This document shows, in pieces, positions 5,549-6,306 of a stretch of 6,306 nt of DNA. Both the position numbers and the translations under genes were made by a program. Position 1 is the first letter of the stretch. Every line of letters begins with the position of its first letter. Under the pieces are notes generated by a model that was given only the letters and a program-made list of their open reading frames with translations, searched no databases and was not told the origin of the DNA. The stretch comes from Desulfobacteraceae bacterium (GTDB lineage Bacteria > Desulfobacterota > Desulfobacteria > Desulfobacterales > Desulfobacteraceae), in the NCBI GenBank assembly GCA_022712835.1, contig JAFLJU010000617.1, positions 1 through 6,306 of the forward strand, in the 5' to 3' direction.

Positions 5549-6306
5549 ATGAAATTTGAAACCCTAATTATTGAAATAAGTGACAACCATGTGGGAATTT
5601 TAACCCTGAACCGTCCGGAAAGTCTGAACACCTTTAACAGCCAGATGGCGGCCGAACTATACCAGGCATTGGAGGAACTGGATGCCGACCCAAAGGTTCG
5701 GGTCATTCTTCTAAAGGGAGCCGGCCGTGCCTTTTGTGCTGGCATTGATGTCAACGAACTGGCTGGGAAAACCGCCATTCAATACCGGGAATGGATCGGC
5801 AAAATGGAACGGCCCCTTGTGCGAATTTCAAACCTTAAAACACCTGTTATTGGGCAATTGAACGGATTTGCTGCTGCCAACGGCATGGGCCTGATCGCCG
5901 CCTGCGACCTTGTTATTGCCGAAGATTCTTCCAAAATGGGACTGACCGCCATCAATGTGGGTCTAAATTGTGTGGGCCCTGTCATTCCCGTTGCCAGGTG
6001 CGTGGGCCGTAAAAAGGCGTTGGAGCTGTTGCTCTACGGAAAACTGATCAAAGCACCCGAAGCCCTGGCCATAGGGCTGATCAATAAAATTGTTCCCAAG
6101 GATGAGCTGGAATCCCAGGCACTTGCCTGGGCTGAAGAACTAGCACAGAAAAGCCCCATTGCCGTCCAGATTGCCAAAACCGCGTTTTATGCTTCCGAAG
6201 ACATGAATTATGCAGCCCAGTTTGATTATATGAACGAAGCCTTTGCAAGGCTTTGCACCACCGAGGACGCAAAGGAAGGGGTCAATGCTTTTTTTGAAAA
6301 AAGAAA
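5549..6306 (+). CDS. Crotonase-family (enoyl-CoA hydratase/isomerase-like) protein, open at the right edge
   Basis: The first 252 residues are present. Members are usually about 255-265 long, so only a short tail is missing. The fold binds acyl-CoA thioesters and stabilises an enolate in an oxyanion hole. Visible parts: GILTLNRPESLNTFN (16-30), the CoA/oxyanion strand AFCAGIDVNEL (61-71), NGFAAANGMGLIAACDLVIA (105-124), GLTAINVGLN (131-140), a trimer-helix region around GRKKALELLLYGKLI (153-167), and CTTEDAKEGVNAFFEKR (236-252) at the end. In an ungapped alignment with rat enoyl-CoA hydratase the two catalytic glutamates (Glu144, Glu164) fall on Gly114 and Ala134, 20 residues apart as expected. 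It is therefore probably not a classical hydratase; a decarboxylase, isomerase, thioesterase-like or unknown acyl-CoA activity is possible. The gene is divergent from the NRPS side and has its own promoter. I am sure of the family, not of the reaction. Confidence 0.9.
   Translation, partial: MKFETLIIEISDNHVGILTLNRPESLNTFNSQMAAELYQALEELDADPKVRVILLKGAGRAFCAGIDVNELAGKTAIQYREWIGKMERPLVRISNLKTPVIGQLNGFAAANGMGLIAACDLVIAEDSSKMGLTAINVGLNCVGPVIPVARCVGRKKALELLLYGKLIKAPEALAIGLINKIVPKDELESQALAWAEELAQKSPIAVQIAKTAFYASEDMNYAAQFDYMNEAFARLCTTEDAKEGVNAFFEKR

Overview
The window holds the 5' part of a nonribosomal peptide synthetase (NRPS) locus on the minus strand and the start of an unrelated-looking crotonase-family gene on the plus strand. 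The two sides are separated by a 289-base AT-rich divergent intergenic region. The organism is a bacterium: Shine-Dalgarno sites, an ATGA stop/start overlap and a sigma70-like promoter are all visible. The crotonase subgroup and the moderate GC content suggest an anaerobic Desulfobacterota ('deltaproteobacterial') lineage. That placement is from memory of similar proteins and is weak.

Layout on the minus strand, in the order of transcription (right to left): a 173-residue DUF697/YcjF-like membrane protein (5259-4738); a 137-base gap with two inverted repeats; a 69-residue hydrophobic membrane peptide (4600-4391); an 1185-residue NRPS (4394-837) that starts inside the stop codon of the small gene; and a second NRPS reading frame (start within 886-853, end 68) that overlaps the end of the first. 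The second frame encodes only the N-terminal half of a condensation domain. Bases 1-67 hold no feature I can name.

The NRPS reads A-T-C-T. It has no upstream C domain, so it looks like an initiating module followed by a module with C and T but no A domain. The adenylation pocket lacks the Asp that normally holds the alpha-amino group of an amino acid (Ile in its place), so the starter may be a non-amino acid. The second carrier domain would need loading in trans. The protein ends in an acidic repeat (two DDDDEY units). The same DNA, read one base over, gives the Met/Thr/Asn-rich start of the next frame. That next frame carries a 15-base tandem repeat (RDINx, four copies) directly before its HHxxxDG motif, and it stops about halfway through the C domain. 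The assembly line may therefore be broken here, or an intact partner may lie beyond the left edge.

On the plus strand, a clear promoter (TTGACA, 18 bases, TATAGA) and a good ribosome binding site precede a crotonase-fold protein. It is open at the right edge and probably lacks only a few C-terminal residues. Both catalytic glutamates of classical enoyl-CoA hydratase are replaced (Gly and Ala), so it is unlikely to be a classical hydratase. Nothing in the window ties it to the NRPS. The main unusual points are the noncanonical A-domain code, the A-less module, the two coding tandem repeats next to key NRPS positions, the C9 tract in the NRPS gene, and the glutamate-free crotonase.
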